64,000 bases of DNA from Heliocidaris erythrogramma. Lineage: Eukaryota > Echinodermata > Echinoidea > Camarodonta > Echinometridae. Each line of letters starts with the position of its first letter. Position 1 is the first letter of the stretch. The stretch spans positions 36,712,625-36,776,624 of the forward strand of contig CM046853.1 in assembly GCA_025617745.1 (NCBI GenBank), in the 5' to 3' direction. The notes beneath the pieces are model-generated. The model had not been told where the DNA came from. It saw nothing but the letters and a program-made list of their open reading frames with translations, and did no database searches. Made by a program: the position numbers and the translations under genes. Shown piece after piece: positions 1 through 11,733 of this stretch.

Positions 1-140
1 CATCTCCATTCATGGCATTCTTGACATCCTGTCTTCTGTTTAGTATTTCCCCATTAATATGATCATCCTGATTACAATCATGATCGTGCCAATTTAAGGA
101 CAGACCACCTAATTCGTCTTCGTGACGAATTCAAGTCTAG
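1..140 (+). mobile_element. 3' end of Helitron/Helentron-like element (partial)
   Basis: This stretch aligns base for base in length (140 nt) with 29987-30126. It ends in an 8-bp hairpin (AATTCGTC at 111-118 and GACGAATT at 124-131, loop of 5), then five bases, then CTAG at 137-140 followed by T. A terminal hairpin followed by CTRR is the classic 3' end of rolling-circle transposons. The left part lies outside the window. Confidence 0.6.
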
Positions 141-1335
141 TTTTATTTTATTTTTATTATTTATATATTTTTTTTTTTTTTTTTTGGGGGGGGGGGGGGG
201 TGATTGGCACTGAATGGATTGTCAACCGGATCTTGTTTCATAATCTCAGCACCCCCGGTGAAAGAATCTTTCCCAGGCCCATGGCTATTTTCGTTTCGAA
301 ACAAAGTGTGTAACTTTAGGTCCCCATGATATGGTTAAATGACACCAGCATCAACAAATAACTTCCTTTATGTATCACTATTGATATAAACTACGAGTTT
401 TGCAATTTAAAATTCTGAATAATATGATCCCCACTAAATCTTAGCTATTCCGTATTCACAAAGTAACTTAAACTAGATACAAATTGTTTGTGTATTTGCA
501 ATTTTATTACTTCTATGATATGGATAATAACCACTTTACCCCCGGTTTCCTTTCTATACCTTTCAGCTGTATAAGCTTGAAGCAAATTTAAGGATAACAT
601 CGGATGTCCTCCAAGTGGAAGATGGTGAGCGGGATCTGCCATCTGCCATCAACTGGATAACCAGATAAGGTGCTTTGGCTTTAGTGGTAGTATTGCCACA
701 TCAAATTTGTGGCTGCTTTATGTGGAGGTGTACTGGTTTGTTCAAGAGCGCAACAGGTATGGATTGCTCTACCATTCCTCGCCCATGGATCTCCTTTCCA
801 TAACATCTTCAGGAAAATTTTGAGCACTTTAAAACTTCACCCAGTACCTTCGAGGAGGAGTAGTCTGTACCCTACAATGTTTTCAAAGACATGTGATACA
901 TACGCTGTGAATCGTTATGAACTGCTCATATATTGGTGGTCAAGCTGATGTCAATCATGGCAGTGTATTCAGACATTTAGCCTACATGTCAGGGATCAGA
1001 ATGCTTACTAAGCTTGTTGCAGGCAAGCGTATGGATACTGAACGTCACAGGCAACATTGATATTGGAGTATAGACGAACAAGACTCATATTTTAGTTGTC
1101 TGGTACTGCCTTGCCATGGTAACAGCATATTATAGCAATAGATCAGAGAAAAATCTTGCGGAGAGAGCGAAGTACTTTTTAAATTGTCGCACAATGCTCA
1201 TGAGACATTGGTCGTAGAGAGATGACGTAAGAGGTTCTTTTTCCAAATGTGTCAGGTACTACGTTTCCATGGTAATGGCTATATAGGCAATATGTGCTCT
1301 TATTACAGCTGTTGATCACTGTAAGTATTAGGCCA
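141..1335. other. No gene seen; homopolymers and two X-box-like motifs
   Basis: AT-rich non-coding DNA. It contains an 18-T run followed by a 15-G run (168-200). Two sites resemble the RFX X-box: CTTGCCATGGTAAC at 1110-1123 and GTTTCCATGGTAAT at 1263-1276. Short ORFs here have no recognisable domain. Confidence 0.5.
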
Positions 1336-1730
1336 GGAGCCTGTCCCAAAATTTTCACCCCATTTTACCCATGAAATTTGACATGTTAAAGTTACTTAGT
1401 GCATCCATGCGACTTTAAACAAAAGGTTGGCAGCTTAAATGTACCTGCCGAGTTGGGTAGATTACTAGATTTCACCCCATGCACCAAACTTTGTCACTTG
1501 GAAGCTATATGATTATGCATTACCAAAACAAGAAAGGGGGGAGGGTGTGTACATGTAGTTGATTTTACCCATTTATCTATTTCATGTAGCCAACAGATCA
1601 AATTGGGGGCCAAACTCAGCAGGTACATTTAAGCTGCCAACCTTTTGTGTAAGTCGCATGGATGCACTAAGTAACTTGAACATGTCAAATTTCATGGGTA
1701 AAATGGGGTGACTATTTTGGGACAGGCTCC
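1336..1730. mobile_element. MITE-like element with ~120-bp inverted arms
   Basis: The left arm (1336-1456, starting GGAGCCTGTCCCAAAATTTT) is the near-perfect reverse complement of the right arm (1611-1730). About 150 bp of unique loop lies between. There is no coding capacity. Long terminal inverted repeats on a 400-bp element indicate a non-autonomous DNA transposon or foldback element. Superfamily not determined. Confidence 0.7.
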
Positions 1731-1998
1731 CAATTTTATTATGAGAAGCGGTCCTTATGAATAGTGAACCTTACTTTGAATAATGGCCCATTCCCAGATT
1801 ATGATTAGCAAACCATGCAAAACATGAACGATTTCATCAAAATCTGATGTAAAATAAGAGTGGTGACCTCTCAGAGTTCCACTTAATTTCACAAAACAAT
1901 TGTCTCTGCACAGCATGTGTGACATGCAAATGAATTAGCCAATGTTGTCGCACAGAGATACACTTTTCTCTTGTATTTCATGGCAAATATGAAATACA

Positions 1999-2416
1999 GG
2001 GGGCCGTTTCATGAGAGCGTCACAACTCTAGCTCAATGACATCTCGGTAATTGTCTATGACAAAATGTTTATTCCATAAAGGCGATAAACTGAGTTTATC
2101 ACTCGAAAAACTAAGTTTTTTCCTAATAAACTTGGTCATCATTCAAAAAATTAAACTCAATCTGTTTATCAGCTATGAAATTTTTTTTTTTTTTTGTGAT
2201 ATTTTTCTCAATAAATTTATTTCAACACTCAAAAAAATAAATTTATGAAGAAACACCTGTATAGTGGCAATCTTGGTTTTTCTAGCAATAAGGCTTTTTT
2301 TCAAGGGGCGAACTCAGATTTCAGCAATAAACTGAGGGAAACTGAGTTATCGCTTTTATGGGATAAACAGCTTGCCATAGGCAATTTAGTTAAGACACTT
2401 TCATGAAACGGCCCCC
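1999..2416. mobile_element. MITE with GGGGGCCGTTTCATGA inverted ends
   Basis: The ends are GGGGGCCGTTTCATGA at 1999-2014 and its reverse complement at 2401-2416. Interior sequence around 2090-2130 and 2320-2370 ('aaactgagtt') is partly self-complementary. No transposase is present, so the element is non-autonomous. Confidence 0.65.
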
Positions 2417-3536
2417 AGGTAACCTTGCCTACGTCGACCCTGAGTTGAATAATCGCCCAAGCTGAAGCAATTTTTCATACCAGGTGGGCGTTTCATCAAG
2501 ATTTTTGTAAGTTACAACTTTATGAACGACTGTTGACCCTTTCTTGTACTGAATGATGGGTACCAGGTAACTCGGCACTTCGGACAATAATAATAATATT
2601 CCGTTTTTAAATAGCGCCTAATACAAGCTTGAGACAGAGATTAATATTTCCAAACTAAAAATGATTATGTTGAACCATGTTTAAATCAGAAAAAAATGGC
2701 CATTACCTCAGCTGACAAACTTGACTGTTTACTGCAAGTATTAAGGATTTTTAACAACTAAATAGTTTTCCCGCAAAATGAGACAAGTTATGAAACTGGC
2801 GCTGTGGTTCGTCATTTCCTAGTATCCGAATATTTTTAATCAAATATAATATTCACGAATAAGCTCATTTATCATGCAATATTTGTATTTACAGGGATAA
2901 ATGAATACTTAATACTCTTCAATTAACAAGTAGTTTGTGAACTGACTTCATGGTTTTTAAAATTATATTAAATTGACTTTGCTTTTAGAATATAGCTCTT
3001 GTCACTGAGCCAAAAACTTTTCACATTTTCCGGCGGGAAAAAAAGTGTGGTTTATAGAACGTTATTTACGGTATTCAAATAATTTCTTGGTACTACAAAA
3101 TTTCAATATGGCATGAAAAAGAGACATGATAACGAAGCTTTTCGACCTGCACTCATCAGGTTATCACGCAGGTATATAACAAATTACTTGAAATCAACAA
3201 TATTATACTCGATGGACCCAGACGTTGTAATTTCAGAACAATCGCAAAGCTTGGACGAACTCCTTTTGTCTGCACAGAAGGGTTTCGTGAGATTGAATGT
3301 AGGCGGCTTCCAGAAAGCGTAAATACGCTGAGCTTCTGGGCCGGGACATAATTGAGAATTAATACTATTGTACATATAATTGTAATATAAGATGTTAATG
3401 TAATACGTGAGAACTTCAATAAATATTTCATTTGTTGTAAATAATACAATATACTCTTTGTATTACAGTGTTCATTGAAATAAATGTGTGAAATGTCTTT
3501 AGGAAGAGAGTTGTTTTACAATGAATGAAAAAAATA
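2417..3536. other. No recognised gene; one unrecognised 69-codon ORF
   Basis: AT-rich DNA. An ORF at 3113-3322 (+) is followed by an AATAAA-like AATAAAT at about 3419. The ORF has no domain I recognise and no clear splice context, so it is not called a gene. At 2486-2535 sits a single 'gggcgtttcatcaag' terminus without a matching partner, probably a decayed MITE end. Confidence 0.4.
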
Positions 3537-3640
3537 TTTGGGGGAGAGGGATGGAGAGAGTGTGAGAGGGAGAGAGTGTGAGAGGAAGAAAGAGCAAGAG
3601 AGTGAAAAAGAATGATTGAAAGGGAGAGAGATCATACTAA
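3537..3640 (+). repeat. Purine-rich GAGA/GTGA microsatellite
   Basis: About 100 bases composed almost wholly of gagag, gtgag and gaaag units on the plus strand. Confidence 0.8.
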
Positions 3641-4263
3641 ACTTGCTCAAATGAAATTAAAAGATAGTACTGTACACAACCCACAATTGCAATTATTTTT
3701 AATATCACAGCAAATATCTTGATATGTAATCAGAAATCAACAAAACGAGGTTAACTAGGAATGTGCATTCCTCGTGCCGCGCAATGCGAAAAGTATTCCC
3801 CGGCACTGGCAGCGATTTGAAGGAGGGACAAAGACCCTCCCCATCCCTCCCTCAAACAAAAGGATGGTGTAGAAATTGCCGCCAGTGGCCCGGAATATTG
3901 TCAACCAGGAGCAGCATTACCAAAATGATTTGTGTAGATTAGAGTATAATGCATTTTTATAGAAAATTCCGAAGAAATATGACCTCAGAGCGCACATAAG
4001 ACATCCACTAAATATGACCTTTGATCCTATGAAAGACGGAACACTAGAGGCAGCATCACCAGAAACTATAGGGGTCCAGATTTTACCAAGATACACGTCC
4101 ATAGGAAGTCTGAAAGAAATTCGTCAAGAAATGTGACCGCTAGAGCGCACACAAGAATGTGACGCGGCGGCGGCGGCGGCGAAACGCTGCTGAATCCAAA
4201 GTATCCTCCGGCATACTGCCGGGGGATACAATTACTGATAGGAATGGATAATCAATATATTTT
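3641..4263. other. No gene seen; short GGC repeat
   Basis: Non-coding. It contains a (GGC)6-like run near 4163-4182 and GC-richer repeat-like sequence at 3770-3900. No ORF with a recognisable product. Confidence 0.5.
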
Positions 4264-4625
4264 TATGCCTCCGCCCACCGTACGTGGTGCCGGAGGCATT
4301 GTGTTTTCGGGTCATCCGTCCGTCCGTCCCCTTTTCATTCTCGCGATAACTTCAAAACCGTTTGGCGTATCAGTTTGTAACTTGGCCCATGTATGCATAT
4401 TGGAGGGACGATGAACTGAGTAGATTTTGGGGTCTCAAGGTCAAACGTCAAAAGTCATAGAGGTCATTATATACATAAAAATTGTAAAATAAAGATTTGT
4501 CTCCTGCGCTTTTGAAGTGAAAAGATTTTTAATTTTGATGGACCAATCCTTTTTAAAGTGTACATGTATGCCATACATTGCCAATATGGTGATGGCGGAG
4601 GCATAAATTCCGACCGCGCGTGGTG
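4264..4625 (-). mobile_element. Short copy of the hairpin-ended 'atgcctccg' element
   Basis: It begins with a palindromic hairpin ATGCCTCCG...CGGAGGCAT (4265-4299), then tccgtccgtccg. It ends with ggcggaggcata and a CG-rich ccgaccgcgcg. The same parts occur in reverse order and orientation at 9319-10637, but here only about one diverged internal unit remains. Confidence 0.65.
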
Positions 4626-4953
4626 GGAGATTCATTTAGTTCATTCTTTCAATTAAACTGTTCTGTTGACTTTTATTTGTGCCTGAAAATGATTTCATAG
4701 GGAAAAGGAGGCACATAATGCATCCTAAAACCTAAAACGGCATAATTGCCACTTGCCAGACTGGCTTGCCAGCAAAACCAGGCGAGCATTCATGTAACTT
4801 GGCATGAGATTCAATGATGGTCCATAACATCACCTCCACCCGTACCCATGATGGTTCGTTTCCAAACTCTTTTTTCCCTGATATTTTTTCAGTTATGAAT
4901 TGATAACAATAACATTTAGTAACAAAAGTCACAAAAATTATCAAATGTACAGT
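4626..4953. other. No gene seen
   Basis: AT-rich spacer between the hairpin-ended element and the Tc1-like remnant. Probably includes the 3' flank of the transposon. No inverted repeat was clearly seen. Confidence 0.4.
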
Positions 4954-5735
4954 TCAGTAACGTGTGTATCCACCACGCATGTCAATGACCGCCTGGCACC
5001 GTCTCCTCATGGTGTTGATAAGTTGACACGCTGCTGTGGGATGGCATTCCAATGAACCTGCAGAAGCCGAGACAGGTCATGCAGGTTGCTATTGTCGTTG
5101 ATGTGGGGATATACAGATCGCTTCAGCTGGTCCCACAGGTGCTCTAAGGGATTGAGGTCAGGTGAGCATGCCGGCCACACCATTCGGTCGATGCCCTCAC
5201 CAGCCCCAGCCAGGAATGCATTAGCTTGTCTCCCTCTGTGTGGTCGGGCATTGTCATCCATGTACACAAATGCTCCTCCATGGGCTGCAGCAAGTGGTGC
5301 AACATGAGGACGCAGCACTTCATTGACACATCGTTGAGCATTCAGGTTTCCAGCAATCTGCACAAGTGGTGTCTTCCTGGTACTGCTTATACCACCCCAC
5401 ACCATGACACTCCGCCACCATAGGCCGTAGTTGGTTGAACACAGCACTCTGCATGTTGCTCTCCAACTCGACGCCACACGTCTCCGGCCATCAATGTGAC
5501 GCAGGCAACTTCTCAGCTCATCGGTGAACAACACATTACTCCACTGCTGTCTGGTCCATCGAACATGAGCTCTGGCCCATTGCATACGAGCTTGTCTGTG
5601 TCAGAGTTCCAGCATGGCCTTCTTCACGAGACGTTGGGCACGAAGTCCAGCACTGTAGAAGCGGTTCCTGATCGTCTGCACCGAAACTCTCTGGCGGTTG
5701 GGTGGTCGAAGCCCAGTCTGGATGTCCGTTGCTGA
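4954..5735 (-). pseudogene. Tc1/mariner-type transposase, decayed and 5' truncated
   Basis: The minus-strand translation shows a Tc1-like DDE transposase. In order: a fragment of the second helix-turn-helix region (RQRVSVQTIRNRF), then QWARAHVRWTRQQW, the first catalytic Asp in VLFTDE, the second in DDNARPH, and the last acidic residue in SPDLNPLEHLWD. It is broken in three ways. An in-frame TGA lies at 5601-5603 between MLEL and HRQAR, consistent with CGA to TGA. A one-base frameshift near 5020 puts the last ~20 residues (to the stop at 4954-4956) in another frame. The N-terminal DNA-binding part is missing upstream of about 5735. A transposase of this family normally has roughly 340 residues; about 260 codons remain. 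It would cut and paste its own transposon, but this copy is inactive. Confidence 0.9.
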
Positions 5736-7903
5736 AAAAAAACAAACACAAGGAAAACAATTTTTTTTCTGAGGAATGGACAACCCAGGGGGTTCTGTCC
5801 TCATTGCAAGGGGGGTATCATGCGTGACCAAAGGACTCACCAAAAGCACCCTAAGCAAGTATTTACATGGTGCCAAAAAATACACCCTAAATAAGTATGA
5901 TTACCCGTGAGTTGGGTAATTTGCTACCCTAAGTAAGTAATAATTGTTTGCAACCCCCCTAAGCAAGTAATACCAGTTTTTACTACCCCTTTGGAACTTT
6001 GGTGGACATTTTTGATATTTTTTTCCTTCCATAATTCACGGGATACTTCAGCTAAAATGGTGATTTTAACTTGTTCTAGTGTTGAATGACCCTAAGTATG
6101 ACCCTAAATGCGTAATTCATCGCTTTGAAAAAGATACCCTTTTTCTTGATTTTTGGTTGCTATTAGTATATCAATACAATCAAGGTACACAGTTTTTTTT
6201 TGGTTTAGGAAGAAATTGTTTAAATTTTTTTTACATAAAGATGATTGAATTTTCTTGTGACTTTACTAATTTAGTTTGTTTTGAATAGCCTTGAAAGTTT
6301 TATCTGTCCAACTGGAAAAACTTTTTTCCTCTTTAAATACTTTTGAGAATTCCCACTTATTATTCTATTAATTTAATTTAAAGAGTCAATGTTAACTATT
6401 AATAGGAAACTCTAAATTTCAGTCTTTTTACAAATTCTAATTGTTGCTTGCTAAATTATAAAATACACAATGGATGCTATTTTCTAAAATCTTTCCTCTT
6501 TTCTTTCAAAAGACATGGATTTCTACTTCAACTCTTCAGTGAAATAGACCCCTGCTTTGATAAACATCTATTTCTTCATATTGAAATCATACCTGGATTC
6601 CAGTCTAATATGCATCATTAGAATGGCGGAAGAGGAGTTTTAAACAGGCGCCGCGGAACGTCTTGGAAAGTGGAGGGGCTTAGTGGGGGGGGGGGGGGGG
6701 GGGGCTGCGTGTATTACCACATTTTTGCACTGCCGTACGTTTGCACATGTTTACTGAAAAAGGTGGGGGCTGCAGCTGGTTCCAATTTTTTCTGACTTGT
6801 GTTTTTCATTACAGATCGAGCATACGATCTTTAACACTGGGAGTAAAATGCCTAAAAATTTGTTTACAAATTAAAATTCCTCCCATCAAGCTTCTTCGTT
6901 TAAACATTATCTTTGTTTTTCAAGGGTAATATGGTGTGCGTATTGAACATGGAAATTAGATGGTCATTTATTTCTTTTATGATTTCTTCTTTTGTGGGGT
7001 GTAGTGGTAAAAAGTTAATAGTATCTATTTCTCCAGTGTAAATTCAATAATTTACCTCTTGAATAGGGATTGAAATTAATAATGTATGATTCATTTAGAT
7101 TGAAATTCATTTTTTTAATGCATGTACATGTGACAATATTGTATCCATGTCATTACAATATCTCATTGCTATAATGTTTGTAACTATAGATGGCAGAATC
7201 AGAAACAATGTGATTGACTTTTGACCGATAATATAGGTTCCTGATTTTACCCTGCATAAATTAGTGTCATGTGTGTTGATTCGCCGTCGGAATTTGTCTA
7301 TTTCTCCCTTATAAGTAGAAAACGATATAGATCAACAGTACATACTTGTACTACTGTCAAGAAGAGAATGATATTATTTGACCATGACAAGTCAGTTGTA
7401 ATGGATCTCTTGAAAGAATATGACTGCAGATAAATGATGGGTTTATTTAAGAAGTAAGACAATGTCTAAACAGATTACCAGATTTGATGAGGTCCAGTTA
7501 TCCTCCATAATTCTCTGACAAGCAAAAAAAGAATTTCAAAAAAGGTTATATATAAAAGAAAGGGGTGGCACACTTTAGGCTTATACTTGTCTTTCAAAAA
7601 AAAATGGGGGGGGGGGGGGTCAAAAGCTGTTAGGGGGCAGTCATTAGCCAAGTGATGAATACATTAGCATACATGAATAGATTAAGCGCATTTGACCTTT
7701 CTTAATGCGCATGCGTGACACTGATCCACATTTATATACCTGTGTGTAAAGAATATACACGGTAGGGGAGCATCGTACAAAATGAATAATGCATAGGGGC
7801 TTCGGGCGCGTTCAAATCGTGCCCAAATGTTACAGCGTAATGGCGGCCGCTTTAGGGGCTTGGGGTACATATGAAACTCTTTCCGATCTCTCTTATTCAT
7901 CAG
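5736..7903. other. No gene; degenerate short repeats and poly(G) tracts
   Basis: AT-rich. Between 5848 and 6100 the motif ACCCTAAGNAAGTA recurs about five times with drift. Poly(G) runs lie at about 6687-6704 and 7606-7619. No coding signal was seen. Confidence 0.5.
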
Positions 7904-8923
7904 GGGGTCATTTCATCAAACCGTCATAACGACAATATCAGCGACATCTCGACACTGTCGTTCAACTTGTCCGCTAAGTGTTTCACAAAGCCGCCTTTGC
8001 CAAGACCAGCGACAACTTCGCCGACAAGTGACTTACCGGTACTCCAGACCTGTCATATCTTTTTAGAACGCCATCACAAGCCAGCTTTTAGTCAGTCCTA
8101 GGGCTGCGAAAGAATAAGAAATGTAAATTAAGAGAACATTTATTTCCTGATCTCCAAGTACTATCATTTACAATTCCTTTATCAAATAGTGTTACTACTG
8201 TTCGTATTATAATATTGTACAGACGGACAATATGGTCTCATGGCTTCTTGACCCCCAACAAGTAAATGAGATTAATATTAAAAATACCCACATCCGTCTA
8301 CCATAGAATCAGCATCGAAAATGCAACAGTCTATATATACAGACCCATGTGAACGACGACAATATATCATGTATGTATTTTCCCTATATTTTCCCTTTTC
8401 ACGCAATGCTTTGATATGAATATTATATGTATCTTTTGATTAATAAATATTTAAAAATTGGGCCATAAAATATCTTAATAATTTAATCATATTCTCTAAA
8501 GTGAACACGATTTGGGTCTTCTTTCCAAAATTAGTCAATTACGGTATCCTCTTACCTACAAATCTAGATTCGTACATCGCAACAGCCTCCTCGAGTTTTC
8601 TCAATTTTATAAATTCTAAGATGCCATAAGTAACACATCTTTTCATGTAAACGGGATGTTTGTATTACCAGCATTCATCTTCTCTGCCATTTTTGACATT
8701 TTGGAAAGGTTTAGGAAAAACTGAGCCTCAAAATATGTTTGGGTAATTGACGATAATTCCAATGGACTGTGATATAGACTATGTTTTTTCGCCGGTGAGT
8801 ATCGATATCATTGAGTTGTCGTTTATCATGTCTTCGTGAAACAGTTTGTCAGGTCCATTACGTTTCCGTAGATAGCCGACAACAGTTATGACTGTCATGG
8901 AGTTGATTTGATGAAACGACCCC
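7904..8923. mobile_element. ~1-kb non-autonomous DNA element, GGGGTCRTTTCATCAAA ends
   Basis: The left end (7904-7945) reads GGGGTCATTTCATCAAAcCG. The right end (8875-8923) is its diverged reverse complement. Similarity extends into the subterminal 'gtcataac' and 'cgacaa' blocks. No transposase was recognised inside. Confidence 0.6.
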
Positions 8924-9499
8924 GATTATCTGCACCCTTTTCCCCCCACCGGCACCGGTCTTATGAGCTTCAGAGGATTCATAGTCTTGAGCTTTGTGGC
9001 GGCGGAGCTCCTTGGCTAGAGTTAGAGAAATCATATGCCCACAATTACATAAAATCAAACTTTTAAGTTGTACTTTTTAAAACTAAAAATACAACTTGCA
9101 ATTTTAATTTTATTTTATGGAAATGAATTTAGCCTTCTCCCTTGGCCCGACACAACACGCAAACAGGCAACGAATGTCCAAACATTGCCAAACACATGCA
9201 AGGCCGTACGCAGCAGGGGGGGGGGGCAGGGGGGGCAGTTGCCCCCCAGAAATTTCAAAATCATACTTTTTTTTAAATAGGCCTAGGGTTTTAGACTTTT
9301 AAACTAGATGAATATTCGACCGCGCGCGGCGGTCGGAATTTATGCCTCCGCCATCACCAGATTGGAAATGTATGGCATACATGTACACTCTAAAAAGGAC
9401 TGGTCCAACAAAATGACAAATCTTTTCACTTAAAATGCACAGGAGACAGAAAAATTTATTTCATTTCATTTTCATATAAAACTAGAAATATTTGATAAC

Positions 9500-10515
9500 A
9501 AGGCTAAAAACCAGTAATTTCATGTAATTTTATGTAAATTGACCTCTGTGACCTCTGACCTTTGACCTACTTACCCCAAAATCTAATCAGTTCATCTTTA
9601 TATGGGTATGCATACTGGTACCAAGTTTGAAGTTCTCACCTCAGATAGTTCTTGAGATATCGCGGTAACGGTGGTAAAAACCACTAATTCCATGTAATTT
9701 CATGTAAATTGACCTCTGTGACCTTTGAACTTTGACCTACCTACCCCACAATCTAATCAGTTCATCTTTCTATGGGGATACATACTGGTACCAAGTTTGA
9801 AGTTCTCACCTCAGATAGTTCTTGAGATATCGCGGTAACGGTGGTAAAAACCACTAATTCCATGTAATTTCATGTAAATTGACCTCTGTGACCTCTGACC
9901 TTTGACCTACTTACCCCAAAATCTAATCAGTTCATCTTTCTATGGGGATACATACTGGTACCAAGTTTGAAGTTCTCACCTCAGATAGTTCTTGAGATAT
10001 CGTGGTAACGGTGCTAAAAACCAAGAATTCTTATGTAATTTCATGTAAATTGACCTCTGTGACCTCTGACCTTTGACCTACTTACCCCAAAATCTGATCA
10101 GTTCATCTTCGTATGGGGATACATACTGGTACCAAGTTTGAAGTTCTCACCTCAGATAGTTCTTGAGATATCGCGGTAACGGTGCTAAAAACCAGTAATT
10201 CCATGTAATTTCATGTAAATTGACCTCTGTGACCTCTGACCTTTGACCTACTTACCCCAAAATCTAATCAGTTCATCTTTCTATGGGGATACATACTGGT
10301 ACCAAGTTTGAAGTTCTCACCTCAGATAGTTCTTGAGATATCGTGGTAACGGTGCTAAAAACCAAGAATTCTTATGTAATTTCATGTAAATTGACCTCTG
10401 TGACCTCTGACCTTTGACCTACTTACCCCAAAATCTAATCAGTTCATCTTCGTATGGGGATACATACTAGTACCAAGTTTGAGGTTCCTACCTCAAATGA
10501 TTCTTCAGATATCGC
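9500..10515 (+). repeat. 170-bp tandem repeat, ~6 copies, nuclear-receptor half-sites
   Basis: The segment starting gacctctgtgacct recurs at 9541, 9711, 9881, 10052, 10222 and 10393, so the unit is 170-171 bp. Each unit carries four TGACCT half-sites spaced by 3, 1 and 1 bases. On the minus strand this reads AGGTCA-a-AGGTCA-g-AGGTCA-cag-AGGTCA. Only copy two has a mutated half-site (TGAACT). Copies are roughly 95% alike by eye. Confidence 0.9.
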
Positions 10516-10532
10516 GGTAACGAGAAGTGGGA

Positions 10533-10587
10533 CGGACGGACGCACGGACGGACGGACGGACGCACGGACGCACGGACGGACGGACAA
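10533..10587 (+). repeat. (GGAC)n / (GCAC) tetranucleotide repeat
   Basis: Uninterrupted gacg, gacg, cacg tetramers next to the terminal hairpin. The counterpart 'tccgtccgtcc' is found at about 4317-4328 in the related element. Confidence 0.85.
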
Positions 10588-10860
10588 CCCGAAAACATAA
10601 TGCCTCCGGCACCCACCTTCGGTGGGCGGAGGCATAATGATCCAATAATAAAAAGTGATCATCTTGCCCCCCAGGAAAAAATTTCTGCGTACGGCCTTGA
10701 ACACGTCATCAGTGAATGCATGAGATGATGAGTGCATGCTGGTTCAGCCCAAGTTCAGCAGCGTGAGTGGGTAGCTTTGCCCCTAGCTAGCCCGCGGCAG
10801 CCGCGGGGCCCAACTGGTAAATTGCCTTGGATCGGGGATCGGTGGCCTGTTTGTTGAAGA

Positions 10861-10975
10861 ATCTCAAAAGTTTGTGTTAAGTTTCAGCCTTGCGGCAAGC
10901 CATAATTTCAATGAAGTAGAGAAAAGTTAATACTGAAATGTAAAGATACAATTAAATAGAGCATTCTTACCACTG
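10861..10975 (+). repeat. Direct duplication, copy 1
   Basis: About 115 bp (atctcaaaagtttgtg through ttaccactg) repeated at 11332-11443 with a few substitutions and a small gap. Non-coding. Confidence 0.85.
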
Positions 10976-11331
10976 CACTGGGTAACAAATACTTCAGTTT
11001 ATTTTATTTTTAGTTAAATGCATGTTGGACAATAATAAATATGATCACTTTGCCGATAAATGGCCAAGTAATTCCTAAGATACGCAGCATTTTATGAAGT
11101 GGTCGGTATTACTCCCAAATTAACTTATTTACTTCCTTAAATATCATAATGTTTGTAATCAGGAGTTTTCAATATGCAAGGTCAGTTTATCTGTTTATAC
11201 AGGGATACAGCCATCATGGCCATACACTGATACTGATACAGGCAGCCGCAGGCAGCCGCACAGCCCAGCTCGCTGGCGGGAGAAAGCACTGCACTGTGTT
11301 GGTTGGCGATAAGAGCGGCCCTAACTTATTA

Positions 11332-11443
11332 ATCTCGAAAGTTTGTGTTAAGTTTCAGACTTGCGGCAAGCCATAATTTCAATGAAGTAGAGAAAAGTTA
11401 ATACTGAAATGTAAAGATACAAAATAGAGCATTCTTACCACTG
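11332..11443 (+). repeat. Direct duplication, copy 2
   Basis: Second copy of the segment at 10861-10975, lacking 'atta' near its 3' part. The 350 bp between the copies is unique. Confidence 0.85.
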
Positions 11444-11733
11444 AAACGTTTCAAGAGACGGTAAAATGAACTCCAATTTAGAGTCCAATAAAGTTACTCG
11501 GTATGCTAACTTAGAGTCGGTTGCTTCGATCGGTGCGCGGATATACCGTACATGTAAATATGGGAACATCGTTATTCTCACTGCAAGGAAAATCATGTTT
11601 TATAGAACTGAAAAGCTTAAAATTCCTTGTTTCATGTCATGAATGTATCATATCAACATACTTGATGCCGAAAATGTCTTTTGTAGCCATGCTGTGAAAC
11701 TCTGTTCATGAAATTTGTTAGAAGAAAAAAAGT

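Larger units (their letters stand above)
9319..10637 (+). mobile_element. Hairpin-ended element carrying tandem array (nested)
   Basis: It starts with a CG-rich ccgcgcgcggcgg and ttatgcctccgcc. It ends with (ggac)n and a hairpin at about 10600-10635 containing ATGCCTCCGGC and its complement. The same family as 4264-4625, opposite orientation, but expanded by an internal tandem array. No protein is encoded. Confidence 0.65.
9199..10699. mobile_element. Outer element with 15-bp inverted ends CAAGGCCGTACGCAG
   Basis: CAAGGCCGTACGCAG at 9199-9213 is matched by its exact reverse complement at 10685-10699. Inside each end follow 'ttgccccccag' and 'aaattt' blocks, also inverted. Flanks AACACATG and AACACGTC may be a diverged 8-bp target duplication (hAT-like), which is weak. 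The element hosts the nested insertion at 9319-10637. Confidence 0.6.

Noticed and set aside
2486..2540. MITE terminus 'gggcgtttcatcaag'
   Set aside because: Only one end was found, so boundaries cannot be given.
3113..3322. 69-codon plus-strand ORF followed by AATAAAT
   Set aside because: No recognisable domain, no splice context and composition like its surroundings. Could be real, but not supportable.
5086..5735. Plus-strand ORFs over the Tc1 remnant
   Set aside because: They are antisense shadows of the transposase frame on the minus strand.
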